The notes under the pieces were generated by a model. It was not told the origin of the DNA. It worked only from the letters and a program-made list of their open reading frames with translations, and ran no database searches. This document shows positions 10,537 to 21,764 of a stretch of DNA of 64,000 bases, in pieces. Origin of the DNA: Avena insularis (Eukaryota; Streptophyta; Magnoliopsida; Poales; Poaceae); assembly GCA_023614405.1 (NCBI GenBank), contig CM042691.1, forward strand, positions 174,688,927 through 174,752,926. Direction: 5' to 3'. Numbering within the stretch: the first letter of the stretch is position 1; each line of letters starts with the position of its first letter. Made by a program: the position numbers and the translations under genes.

Positions 10537-12946
10537 GTATACATGCAAACAAACAACACCACAATCAATTCAATGCTTACAAGCATCAATACATACAACA
10601 AGAAATCATTCAACACAATATATACATCAGTAGGGTGTTGGATGATTGGGTTGATTAGATTGGTAGAAGATGTGGGAACATGGGAAGATGATCCATTTGG
10701 ATTTGAGGTCTAAGAAATACCTAAGAGAGGGTTTTTTGAGAAATGACTTGATCTGTGTAAGATCAATGTGCAAACATGATACCCTCAGATAGGTATTGAT
10801 AAAATGAAGCCAACAAAAGTGGTTTCACTATTTTATCAAATTCCCTTGATTAATGATGGTTTTTATAGTGATTAAAACTCTAGTTTTAGTAATTAATAAA
10901 CCAGAACTGGTCTGGAGTTCCAAAAATTATTTACTTTGGTGATTAAGTAGTATTTGGTGGACTGAAACAAGAGGAGTTGTAATCACCTCAAAACAATTAC
11001 CAGAATGCCCTTGAGAAATTTCCAAAGGAAGTACTAGACTAGATTTGTCTTTTTCATAAGATTTAATATAAAAAAGCTTTGGATGTGATTCCAACGACAC
11101 ATGATAGGTACTAAATATACCCATTTGTAGAATTTGGAATCAACCTTTTTGGGTTCATAGAGCTACTGTAATGTTTTTATTAGTGAATAAAACATGCATA
11201 GAAGGGTTTAATTCACTAAAATTCAATAGAGACACATAAAATTATGAAATGCTGGATTTAGTAATATATGGTTAGCTGTGACAACTGACAGTTGGAATTA
11301 GGTCCAAACCACATTTGGTTTGGCCTAGAGAATTTGCTAAAGATAGAAACGAATTGTTTTTATTATTTTTACCAGGGGCAGACTAGGAAGCAAACTTTGG
11401 TGGGGCCAGTTGGACATGAAAGGTATGGATGATACCTTTCTTCACAAATTGGGTTTAGGTCATTTGTGTTTATAAAACGCTCTGGAGAATTTCATTAGTG
11501 TTCTAGACAGATCTTAATATAAGATTTATCATATTAATTGTCATCATCCACTTAGTGCAAAACTTGGTCTGCATGTTAGATAATACACCCAGGTGCTTGG
11601 AAAAATTTGGATTCGAATATTTGGTGGTGATTTATATTTTTATTTGGATTAAAACTAAACTGGTAGTTTTCATATCTAAAGTAAAGAAATAAGAGGGGAG
11701 ATACCCTGGGCCAGATCTGATGACTAATTGGGCAATGAGGCCCCCGGCAGGCCCAACGCGCGAGAGTGCAGCGAGCGGGAGGGAGTAACACGCCGCGCGG
11801 TGGGGCCCGCCTATCAGCCAGAGGGAGCGGATGAAGAGGTACCGAGCTCCCTAGGCCGCAAGATTAGAAGGGGATCGACGGTCCACGACCGTTGTCCTCC
11901 TCCCGACAGCGGCGGTGAGAGGGGAAACCCTAGATGAGGGGAGGGAGCATCGAGGAGGCTCACTGAAGGGTGGAGAGACGACACCGGCAGGTCAGGGCAA
12001 CGTGGCGCATCGAGGGTAATCCGACAAGGGGCGGCATGGTCTGGTTCCGCGCCTGGAGGGGACTCTCGTGTCTGCGCCCACAGTGATGCTCGGGAGCTCG
12101 TCGGGGAGGCATCCTGATACGTTCCTTGGTCAAACAGAGAGTAGGGTTAGCAGCAGGGAGGTGAGGGGAGCATGCCACGATGAAATGGAGGGGAAGAGGA
12201 GCTCGGGAGAGGATGGCTTGCTCGGATTCATGGTAACTGACGAGATGAGTAGATCTTTCTCTCCAGGGACATGCAAGGCCAGGGAGGAGCTAGTGAGCTT
12301 GGGGATGGTAGATCATGGGTAGAGGGTGGCCTGGAGGTGACATTCAAGTGTAGAGGAGGAAGGGGAAGGGCACCTCGAGCTTGCTCTACACAATGGCCGA
12401 AATGGCCATTTCTTGTTCTTGTGGCCAGAGGGGGGCTCTGGGCAGGCTGCTGGGGGAAATGAGGGCGAGGGGTGTGCTGGGGGTGGCATGTGCCCCTTTT
12501 ATTTTGGGAAGGGAGGGTCCATGGTGGACATAGCTCGTGGATGAGCTTGGGGAAAGGCTAGGGTTCACAGCCATTGGGCAATAGGGGCGGTGGGGAGGTG
12601 AGAGAGAGGGCCCTTGTCATGCTAGGGGGACAGATAGGGGTGGGGTGCTGCAGCTACTCAAGTTTTAAAGGTTGGATTGGACATGTCCTTAGTCTCCCTC
12701 ATAAATAAACACAAGGGGACAAGTGGTAAAGATGCTACGGTAGGTGGTCGACCAGGATTGAGGGATGATGTGGTGGTGTAATACTTGACAAGCTTTGGTG
12801 GTGTTTGGAGTTGGTTTGACTCATGTTTGCTTGGTTTGCAAAATGTTGATAATTTTGAGGCTTGTGAAGGAAATTGCAAAAGTTGCATTGAGAAAAGTGT
12901 GTAAATGGTACTGGTAGGTGGAGTATATCAAATAATCTCTCCATGG

Positions 12947-12986
12947 TTTAAATGGGATTTTTCTAGAGATTAAAATCCCATTTAAA
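12947..12986. repeat. Perfect 15-bp inverted repeat (hairpin)
   Basis: The arms TTTAAATGGGATTTT (12947-12961) and AAAATCCCATTTAAA (12972-12986) are exact reverse complements with a 10-base loop. It lies in the AT-rich first part of the outer LTR. It could be a hairpin in the transcript or the trace of a small insertion. Confidence 0.75.
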
Positions 12987-14390
12987 TGCACTTCTTCAGA
13001 AAGTGCAGAAATAGATTATGGAAGCTAAGATGATATTTTTACATTGGTCAAGCTTGGTTTTGATGTGATATGGTCCTAAATACTATAACACACATTGGAG
13101 AATTTTATTGTGATTTATTGAGGTGGAAAAGTATTTTTGGGGAATTATTTATTGTTTCTGCCATTTAAGAAAAAGGGCAAAAAGAAATATTAAAGAATCT
13201 AAAAATATTTATTTTTGAGTTTGGATGATGGGATGTGATATATAGGCATCAAATGTGCCTTGAGTTAGCAAGGTTATTTGGAGAAAAACAAACTTGCCTT
13301 TATAGACAAGGAATTTAAGGAATTGGTAAGTGGAGGAAATAAAATAGTTTAATAATCCAAATAATTGGGGGAATTATTTGGGGATTCTTATATCCAAGGT
13401 AGATGATGTAAACTTGATGCAGGCATCAACGTCAACCTTGGTTTTGAAGAAAAGTGGTGAAAAGCGTGGAAACTAGATTCTTGGAGGATCTAGGGTTTGG
13501 TTACTCTGATGCCACCTAAATAGGGTTGGATTACGGATCTCAGAGCTCACCTAGGTACAAGGGTATATGGCTGGATAGACCATGTCATATAGATGATCAT
13601 GGAAGCAAGGGTTGGGCTTAGTTGGATTTGTGGTGATGTAGAGGAGGTGGCAAACATTGTTGAAAATAAGATTGCCATAACGGATACATCAGGTAGCCTC
13701 CTAAACCATGTGGTTTTAGTAAGCACGAGGCTCCAATGGAAACAAGTGCAGTGGGATTTGATACACCATGATTAGTAGATGACAATCATGCAAAGATTTG
13801 GTCAATGGAAGGTGGCATATGGATGTGAGCTTCTGCCAGAGTAGGCAAGATGATAAGATTTGCAGAAAAGATTATTATCTTGACTACAAAACCATCATGG
13901 ATGAGTGGGATATAGAATGGCTTAGACAAGGTAAAGAGTGGGCTTTAGTAATACTATTGATGTACTACAATATGGTTCAAGTGCATTCTTAGTAATGCAC
14001 ATTGGTTGGAAGAGGTAGAGCACCAAAGATGGTATACAGATAAGAAATTCAGACAACCATTTTGGCAGATTTGGTGATTTTGACTATTGTTCAAGAGGGA
14101 AACAATTGAGAGGGTGGCAAAGGTTTATCCCTTCCCTCAAGTGGTTGATGCTGAGGTAAATATTGAAGAGAGGGGATCCAAACTTGGATTGGGTCTCCAC
14201 TAGGTTGGGACCATCAAGATGGATTATCCAGGGATTGAGATAAGCATGAGATGAGATAATTACTTGGGTGGCTTGGGATAGATCCATACTTGGATTCTTG
14301 CCTTGGGATTGATGATCACAAGCAAGGATTGGGTCCTAAGGGATGAGCTACTAGATTAGCTCACTCTAGTTCATAAGCAAACAAGGCAAT

Positions 14391-14490
14391 CAGCAGATCC
14401 AGGCAATTCATCAGATAGCAGATAAAGGCAATTCATTAAACAGCAGATCAAGGCAATTCATCAACCAGCATATCAAGGCAATTCATCTTG
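14391..14490. repeat. Short tandem repeat, about four 23-27-bp units
   Basis: Units of the form cagcagatcaaggcaattca are repeated four times with small changes, starting at about 14391, 14418, 14441 and 14466. This is a minisatellite inside the outer LTR, probably formed by replication slippage. Confidence 0.8.
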
Positions 14491-14996
14491 GTACTTATCT
14501 AACTACTACTAGGGTTACCATCAAGACTAGCTTAAGGTAAGGATGGGTATGTTGAAAGGGGTTTTTCTTTGAAGTAAGATAAGTACCATCTTGGTATCTC
14601 TACCAAGATTGAGATGAAAAGTTTTTAATAAGGTTTTGGAAAACCTAGGGGTAAGATTAGTTGAAGTGTTCTGTGTTGAAAACATAAGGAGAGTACATAT
14701 ATGTCTCCATAGTTTTGTTAAAAGAAACTAGTAAAGTATTTGATTGTGTCAAAGTCATCTTGGATCAGGTTTTGAATTGTCAAAACATTTGAGAATATGA
14801 AAGGTGAGCCAGACATCTATTTTGTAAAATATCATTTTGTAAACTAGAGTTGAGATGAGGATTACATAGCTAATACACAAGCGGTTGTTTGGGCACAAGC
14901 AAACAAGTAAGCACACATTTCAAGAAAAAGTTTTTGTTCCCCTTGATTTTTGAGTTTTGGAGAATTAATCAGGGTTGCTGAAATTGGGATGTTACA

Positions 14997-16109
14997 CTAG
15001 GGATCATACTTTCACTAGTGAACACTCTCTCATATAAATATCCTCTCTTCACGATACTACTTTTAATTACTCTCCGGTTGGACACTACAATCATCGGTAG
15101 GGCTATAACAACACTCCTCAAAGTCCGCCTTCCCCAACCTAGATAACCCCACACTGTCACCTTAAGCGCTAGATGGTTCCAACAGACACCACAATTTATA
15201 GGGACACCCAACTCCAAATATAACTCATAACAAATATTCAATCTAGCCAAAGTTCCACATAAGGTATGCACGTTGTCACTTTCACACACGTGGGGAAAAG
15301 CATAGATCTATTAAAGCACAAAGAGTATTTATGTAGACTCAAACCTAAGTGCCACCATGGCGTGCACGCTGTCACTTTCACACAAATGGGGAGAGTAGAG
15401 ATCTATTAAAGCACTTGAGTAGCAAGGTAGATCTACTTGATTACAAAGCTCATGATCACAATATGACCATGCATAGAGAGAGAGAGATGAACACATAGCT
15501 ACAGGTAGAGCCCTTAGCCTCGAGGAAGAACTACTCCCTCCTAATCATAGGAATCAGCAACGGTGATAAAGATGGCGATGGAGATCGATGGAGATGGCTC
15601 CGGGGGCACTTCCCCGTCCCGGCAGGGTGCCGGAACAGAGACTTTCTATCCCCCCGAATCTCCCTTTTGGTGGCGGCGGCCCTATGGAGGTTTTTCTGGA
15701 AGTATGATGGATTATTTAGGGTTTTATCCCCCGGGGCTTCTTATAGGCAAAGAGGCGAGGTTGGGAGGCGGCCGGAGGGTCCAACCCTGCCCAGGCATGG
15801 GTCCACCCTATCCCGCGCCTGGGGGGTGTGGTGGCCCTCTGGCACCTCTTCGTCTCCCCTTCTGGCTTCGTGGCGCCCACGGTAAAATATTGACTATGGC
15901 CTTGCCCCGTCCAATTCCGAGAGTATTGATTTTCTGCCTTTTTGGAACCAAAAACAGAAGAAAACAGGCAACTGACACTGTGGCAACTTGTTAATAGGTT
16001 AGTACCAGAAAGTGTATAAAAATACCTCAAAGTGTAGACAAAACATATCAAAGTAGATACTAAACAAGCATGGAGCATCAAAAATTATAGATACATTTCC
16101 GACGTATCA
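14997..16109 (-). mobile_element. LTR of a TGATACG-type (Athila-like) element, cut at left
   Basis: On the - strand it starts TGATACGTCGG at 16109 and runs to 14997, where the outer long LTR has inserted. It resembles the LTR at 31070-31826 in plan: the TGATACG terminus, the 'caaaaattatagata' segment next to it, a GC-rich leader with a TATA box, and then a run downstream. A roughly 55-bp segment ('gtcactttcacaca' to 'gatctattaaagcac') occurs twice, at about 15268 and 15364. The remainder and the left end of this element lie outside the window. It sits inside the integrase end of the Tat element, whose sequence resumes at 16110. Confidence 0.75.
15737..15747 (-). promoter_or_regulatory. TATA box of the TGATACG-type LTR
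   Basis: The - strand reads CCTATAAGAAG immediately before a GC-rich leader. The equivalent position in the related LTR carries CCTATATAAAC (31460-31470), which supports a real promoter element. Confidence 0.55.
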
Positions 16110-16129
16110 CTGGGTCTATCCTCAAGTTC

Positions 16130-17399
16130 ACATGGCGGGGATAATTTTCTGTGACTTCTTCTGCTTATGTCGCAGCACCAGACCCCCCTCTTTAAATGAG
16201 TGATGCTGAACGCGACGACTATGGTAGCTGCGTAGCTTCTGCTGGTAGATAGCGGATCTTTGGCATGCCAAAACTCGCTCTTCCTTGAGAAGGTCCACAT
16301 CTAGGCATCTGGATGCTTCAGCATCATATTCGTCGTAGGCGGCAACTCTTGGTGAATCGTGAAGGATGTCGGAAGGCAGGATGGCTTTTGCTCCATATAC
16401 CATGATGCAAGGGGTGTAGCCGGTGGATTTGTTGGGTGTAATTCGTAAACTCCACAGCATAGATGGTAGTTTCTCCGCCCAGGCTCCAGCTACTCTATGT
16501 AGTGGTGCCTCAAGACGTGGCTTGATTCCCTGCAGAATTAATCCATTGGCTCGCTCAACCTGGCCATTGGACTGTGGGTGTGCCACAGATGCTAGTTCAA
16601 GTCCGATGCCCTTGTCCCAACAATGAGCTTCCACTTCTCCGAGTGACAAGTTGTTGCCATTGTTGGTGATAATGCTATGTGGGAGACCAAATCTCACCAC
16701 TATATCCTCGACAAACCTAAGGGCAGTTGCCAAATCAAGATTTCTAATGGGTTTAGCTTCTATCCATTTGGTGAGTTTTCCAACTGCTACTAGCAGATGC
16801 ATCAACCTACATGGTTTCGTCTATAATGGACCAACCATGTCTAGCCCCCAGATTGCAAACGGCCAAGTTATTGGTATTGTTTGCAATTCTTCAGCTGGAA
16901 CATGTGGTTGTCGGGCATAATACTGGCATCCCATGCACGTCTCAACCAACTTGTCGGCATCCGCCTTCGCGGTCAGCCAGTAGAATCCTTGCCGGAAGGC
17001 TTTGGATACCAATGATCGAGGAGCGGAATGATGCCCGCAATCTCCGAGATGGATCTCATGTAGGATTTCAATACCTTCTTGCTGGGAAACACACTTAAGG
17101 TATACACCAGTGGTGCTTCTTTTGTACAGTTGTCCATTAAGTATGGTATAGCCCTTTGCTCGACGTACTATTTGTCGTCTTTCGACCTCGTTGTTGGGCA
17201 AAGTTCCATGTACGAGATATTCCATGAACGGTTGTGTCCAAGCCGGAGGGACCTTTGTCACTGTGTGAACAAAAGAGTCAACTCTATCCGGGTTGTCCAT
17301 GCCCGCTCCCTTCACGGATGGTTTCCATAGATGATCCAAGAAAACGCCAGGCGGAATTTGTTTGCGCCCTGATCCAAGTTTTGACAGTAGATCAACCGC
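16130..17399 (-). pseudogene. Tat integrase relic
   Basis: Integrase of the Tat element. From the right there is an H2C2 zinc-binding region (HEIHLGDCGHH, later CMGCQYY). The core follows with WGLDMVGPL, then an in-frame stop (TAG at 16821-16823), the conserved HLLVAV and TKWIEAKPI, IITNNGNNLS, and HPQSNGQVERAN. The second catalytic aspartate, normally TDNG, has become asparagine (TNNG); the final glutamate (VERAN) is kept. The frame decays near 16190, where the normal KLSP-W-GP region is shifted, and the gene is cut by the LTR at 16109. Integrase inserts cDNA into the genome; this copy is inactive on two counts. Confidence 0.9.
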
Positions 17400-18422
17400 C
17401 TCATTTTGCTCCCTTGGGACATACTTGACTTCGTAGCCCAAGAAGCTCTTGGATATCTCGTCCACTTCGTCTCGATATGCCGCCATCATAGGGTTCCACG
17501 GATTCCAGGTGCCAGCCACCTGCTAGGAAACCAAGTCGGAATCTCCACAGCAAACTATGTGCTTGATGCCAATATCCTTGGCTACGTGTAGTCCGTGAAT
17601 GAGTGCTTCATACTCTGCCATGTTGTTTGTAGCCTCGAAGTGGATCTGCAAAACATACTGTAATTTTTCCCCGGTTGGTGACTGTAACAGTACACCAGCC
17701 CCCGAGCCATTGAGTAGCTTTGATTTGTCAAAGTGCATCACCCGGTATTCTGGATCCGGCATGGGGGTAGCATCTGGAATCTCCGTCCAATCTGCGATGA
17801 AATCAGCCAAGGCTTGTGACTTTATAGTGTCGTGTCCCTTGTAGGTGATCTCGAAGGCGGAAAGCTCAATGCCCCACTTCATGACCCTTCCTGTAGCGTC
17901 GCTGTTGTTGATGATGTCGGACAGTGAAGCTTTGCTCACAACTGTGATAGGCTGCTCCTGGAAGTAGTGCCTTAGCTTCCGAAAAGCAAGGAACACTCCA
18001 TAATCTATCTTCTGGTAGTGCAGGTAATGCTGCTTGGACTCCGTCAAGACCTCGCTTACATAGTAAACTGGTTGTTGAACTCCATACTCATCGCCTGGTT
18101 CTTTCCGCACTACCACGACGATGATGATGATTACCCAGTTGGTGGCCGCCAAGTAAATTAACATAGGCTCCATAGGCTCGGGTGCTGCAAGGATATGCAC
18201 TAAGGATAGTATCTCCTTTAGCTGCTTCAATGTTGCATCTAATTCGTCCGTCCATGTAAATTTGTCCTCCTTCTTCAGCAACTTGTACAGTGGCAGAGCC
18301 TTCTTTCCAAGTCGGCTAACAAACCGACTAACTGTTGCAACGCAGCCTGTTAGCCGTTGTATGTCCTTCAGGCATGTTGGACGGTTTATGTTTATGATAG
18401 CCTTAATCTTCTCCGGTTTCAC
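17400..18422 (-). pseudogene. Tat RNase H plus additional archaeal-type RNase H
   Basis: Two RNase H-like domains lie in tandem after RT. The first covers about 18170-17790 (PVYYVSEVLTESKQHY, RHYFQEQPI, WGIELSAFEI, ADFIADWTEI). The second begins at about 17760 with MHFDKSKLLNGSGAG and continues EATNNMAEYEALIHGL and GDSDLVS. Its acidic residues are visible, but an in-frame stop at 17523 follows DLVS before QVAGTW. RNase H removes RNA from the RNA/DNA hybrid. The doubled arrangement is typical of the Tat/Ogre group. The first copy has lost part of its start, with an isoleucine/valine-rich run (WVIIIIVVVV) at a repeated gat/atg stretch. Confidence 0.88.
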
Positions 18423-18434
18423 CTCAATTACACG

Positions 18435-19220
18435 CTAGGAAACGATGAAGCCCAACAATTTGCCGGCTGGAATCCCAAAGACGCACTTCTTAGGGTTAAG
18501 CATCATGTTGTAATTCCGGAGATTATCAAAGGTTTCTTTTAAGTCGGAGATTATGTCGTTTGAATTTTTAGACATCACCGCTATATTGTCCACATACGCG
18601 TGAAAATTCCGACCAATTTGATCATGTAGGCAACGCTGCATTGTCCGCTGGTACATAGCACCTGCATTTTTCAACCCAAAGGGCATCGTGACATAGCAAA
18701 ACATGCCATAAGGTGTGGTGAACGAAGTGGCCAATTGGTCCGACTTCCTCATCTTAATTTGGTGGTATCCTGAGTATGCATCGAGAAAACACAAAAGCTC
18801 CGAGACAGCCGTCGAGTCAATGACTTTGTCAATAAGAGGAAAAGCAAACGGATCTTTGGGACAAGCTTTGTTCAAGCCGATGTAATCAACGCACATTCTT
18901 AATTATTTGGTTCCCTTTTTTAGGACAAGTACAGGATTGGCCACCCATCGGGTGTGAAGGAATTCTCGGATAAAACTAGCCTTAAGTAACCTAGCTATAT
19001 CCTTGCATATGGCGCGTCTCTTCTCGTCTCCAAAGCGTCGTAGAGGTTGTTTCACCGGTTTGCATTTTGGATCAGTATTCAAGATGTGCTCAACAAGTTC
19101 CCTAGGTACACCTTTCATGTCGACAGGCAAAGATGTCCCTATTCTCACGGACGAACTCGATGAGCGTGCTTTCCTATTTGGGATCCAGGTTCGTCCCAAT
19201 GGCGGCGGTCTTGGAGGCAT
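18435..19220 (-). pseudogene. Tat reverse transcriptase relic (YVDN)
   Basis: The RT domain starts upstream in 19220-18903 (CKPVKQPLRRFGDEKRR, ARLLKASFIRE, WVANPVLVLKKG). A stop interrupts it (near 18900), then it continues CVDYIGLNKACPKD, FLDAYSGYHQIKM, TSFTTPYGMFCYVTMPFGLK and RNFHAYVDN. The polymerase active-site motif, normally YVDD, reads YVDN here, so one metal-binding aspartate is lost. RT copies the element RNA to DNA. The gap to the RNase H frame at 18422-18435 is a single in-frame stop. The enzyme is inactive both by the stops and by the changed motif. Confidence 0.92.
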
Positions 19221-19796
19221 CGCCTACCACAAGTTCCACCGGCTTGGTTTCAATGGCGGCCTTGCATGCTGGGGCGGAGTCAGAAATATGTTTCTTTGAC
19301 GCCGGCATCTCCGAGGCATCGACCTTGCTCTGGATCTCCTTGAGTTCTTCGCAGTAGAGGATAGCTTCTGCATAGGCTGCTTCTCTAATCTCGTAGTCTC
19401 TTTCCTTGGTAAAGCTTCCGGATACGATGATGACACCGTTTGGTCCGGGTATCTTGAGCTTGCTGTAGATGAAGCATGGCTTGGCCATGAAGGCATGGAA
19501 GATGTCGTGGCCGAATATGACGTGGTACACGCTCTTGAAGGGGACCACCTCAAAGGTCATGCATTCTTAGCGGTAATTATTAACATCGCCAGAAACGACT
19601 GAAGTGTGATGCACCCAAGGGACTGAACCTCCCAATCAGGAACTATGTTGTGTAAGATGGTGCTGGTCCACCTTAGGTTAGCCACCGTCAAGTTCATCTT
19701 GTGTAGTGTATCCAGGTACATGATTTTTATGCTTCTTCCACTATCCACCATACATTTGGTGAACTCATTGCCGTAAATCAAGGGGTTGATGACCAT
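19174..19796 (-). pseudogene. Tat aspartic protease relic
   Basis: The retropepsin-like region of the Tat polyprotein. The reading begins at 19796 with PLIYGNEFTKCMVDSGRSI, where DSG is the catalytic motif. It continues to a stop near 19558 and resumes with MTFEVVPFKSVYHVIFG, PCFIYSKLKIPGPNGVI and EEL. The protease cuts the polyprotein. The segment between about 19558 and 19610 is disturbed. It is followed downstream by RT in the usual order. Confidence 0.82.
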
Positions 19797-19907
19797 ACTG
19801 GTTCACCATAGGGATGAGGTCTGGGTGATCCTTCCTGTCCGAAGTAATTGGAATCTCCGACTAGCATAGGTACTGGGGAACTGGGGGTAGAGTGTCCATT
19901 AGTATCC

Positions 19908-20493
19908 TCATAGAGGTCTTCTATTGTCGGACAGTTGGGGTGCCAAGGAAAGTGTGGAAAACGGCCTTCTTCTTCTCGAAGGGGTTCTTGGCCTTGCCAT
20001 CGCTCTTGGCCGCGTGCTTGGGGTCAACATCCTCATCCATGTCACTTGAATCCTTGGAATCCTCTTCCTTCCTCTTCCACTTTCCCTTGCCTCGCGGTCT
20101 GTTCTTCCGACTTTGCTTGTAGCCGGACTCCGGGTCCTCCTTGAGATCATTGACGAACTTGCAATGGTGATTGGTGTGAGTGGCCTTGTCGTTGGTGTCG
20201 AGGTGTATAAGGCACGACATATCACGGTGCTCCTCGTAAATTTGGGGAATGCGGAGCGCTGCCGAGGTAGTTTCACTACCTCGCTGCTGCCCACGGCCAC
20301 CCCCCCGTCCTCGGCCATGCTGTCCGCCATCACCTCCTCCTGCAAATGTCATGGCGACCATGTCGGAGGTTTGATTTTCTTCTGGCGGGCTCTTCCGCTT
20401 TGTGCTGCTGTTCCTCCTAGCTTGAGTTGGAACAGCCGTTGCTGGCAGGGAGCCGCGAGCATCGTCATCGGCAGCTGCGAACTCACTAGCTAG
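19908..20493 (-). pseudogene. Tat gag end: nucleocapsid-like region
   Basis: After the capsid part there is a glycine/arginine-rich stretch (GRGRGGGRGQQRG), then CLIHLDTNDKATHTNHHC, a C-H-H-C spacing like the single zinc knuckle of Tat gag. It ends with KNPFEKKKAVFHTFLGTP, the usual lead-in to protease. An overlapping second frame (19908-20345) is a shadow. It would bind element RNA. Confidence 0.7.
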
Positions 20494-21731
20494 CTAGATC
20501 ATCTGGTTGATATCTAGCCGGTGATTCTCCTGCAAGCGCTTCAACTTATGTCGGAGCAACATACCTTTCTCCAACCCATCGATGAAGGCGTCCATGCAGT
20601 ATGGGCATGCACTCCTGCGCAGGAATTCTTCATGTCTAGCCAGCAAGAGAGGTATGCGCGGGATGACTCGTCTTTCTCCTACACGCACCACTGTAGATAG
20701 CCAACAGTACATGGATGCTTATATGTACCCTCGAAGTTCTTTGTGAACGCTTCTTGCATGTCCAACCAATTGCACATGGATTTCTCCGGCAAGTCATTAA
20801 TCCATTGTCGGGCCGTGCCTGCCAGCATCAGCGGGAGGTACTTGACGGCGACGTTGGGGTTACCCCCGGCGATCTCCACCGCATTGACTTAGTCATGCAA
20901 CAACGTAGCTGGTTTAGCGGTGCCATCATAGGGCTTGATGGTCTTGTCAATACGGAAACCCTTGGGGTAAGTTGCGGTCTATATTATAGGTCCAAAGAAA
21001 CATGGTCCCAAGTATTGTCCTTCCCAGGCCTCGTGAATATTATCCAAGCGTGAATGTGCGTCGTATGGCTCCGGGCTTGCTCTTTTCTTCTTGCCGCCAG
21101 GGGATGGGCTACGTGAATGACGTGGTCCTCCTCCGCCATGGTGGATGCTAGGGGGCGACGGAGGCGGAGGTGGTGGTGGGTTAGCCTTCTTGTTGTTACC
21201 CTCCCACAACTTCTCACGCTTGTCGCGGTTGCTTGTCGGACGCGGAGGGTCATGACGTGACCTCCTCTTATGTCCTTGGTTGCGCTCTCCATCATGACGG
21301 GTCTGCTCCGCGTTCTCGCGAATTACGATGCCCCTCTGCCTTGGTGGAGGCATGTCCGTACGACGGTGAGCCTTGGGATCTTCGCGATGTCGGGGAGAGC
21401 GGGGCGATGGAGATGGGCGACGAGGTTGAGCCTTGCCTCCATGGTCGGAGGATATGGGGATAGCGTCCTTCTTGTTGCGTGCATCCCTCCGTCTTCGTTC
21501 TGACGAACCCGTCTGTGACCCGACATCATGAGGAGATTGATCCCTTGGCGGCTTAGGCTGGCTAGACTGGCAAAATGCTGGGTCAGACTCAAGCCTTTGA
21601 GAGGTGGCCTTTTCCTGCTGTTTCACCGCCTTGGAAACAAGGTCGTAGACCTGTTCCACAGCTGCGGGTGATCTATCCTGTTCCCGAAGGTTCTTGGCGA
21701 CGGCGAGGTTGATAAGAGGGGTGGGCATCAC
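20494..21731 (-). pseudogene. Tat gag, capsid (Retrotrans_gag) with basic proline-rich N-part
   Basis: From 21731 leftward the frame encodes a strongly basic, arginine/serine/proline-rich segment (including a run of nine prolines). Then, with a frame break near 20980, comes the capsid domain: YLPLMLAGTARQWINDLP, AFTKNFEGTYKHPC, and MDAFIDGLEKGMLLRHKL, DINQMI. Gag packages element RNA into particles. Stops or frame changes lie near 20979, 20880, 20700 and 20494. The final DGL..G.LLRH segment has a paralogue upstream at about 22690. Confidence 0.82.
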
Positions 21732-21764
21732 CTGCCTGCCTTCGCTGTCAATGTATGGCTTTGC

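Larger units (their letters stand above)
10537..14996 (-). mobile_element. Outer long LTR, segment 3 of 3 (5' part)
   Basis: On the - strand this LTR begins TGTAACATCCC at 14996. It is followed on the right by CTAGG (14997-15001), a likely target duplication whose partner is off the window. A GC-rich leader spans about 11700-12650, with a TATA-like AAAATAAAAGGG on the - strand at 12494-12505. The stretch between 12650 and 14996 is longer than the matching part of the other LTRs and contains a strong hairpin and a short tandem repeat, so a further unrecognised insertion is possible. I see no protein-coding gene. With segments 1 and 2 the LTR exceeds 5.5 kb. Confidence 0.7.
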
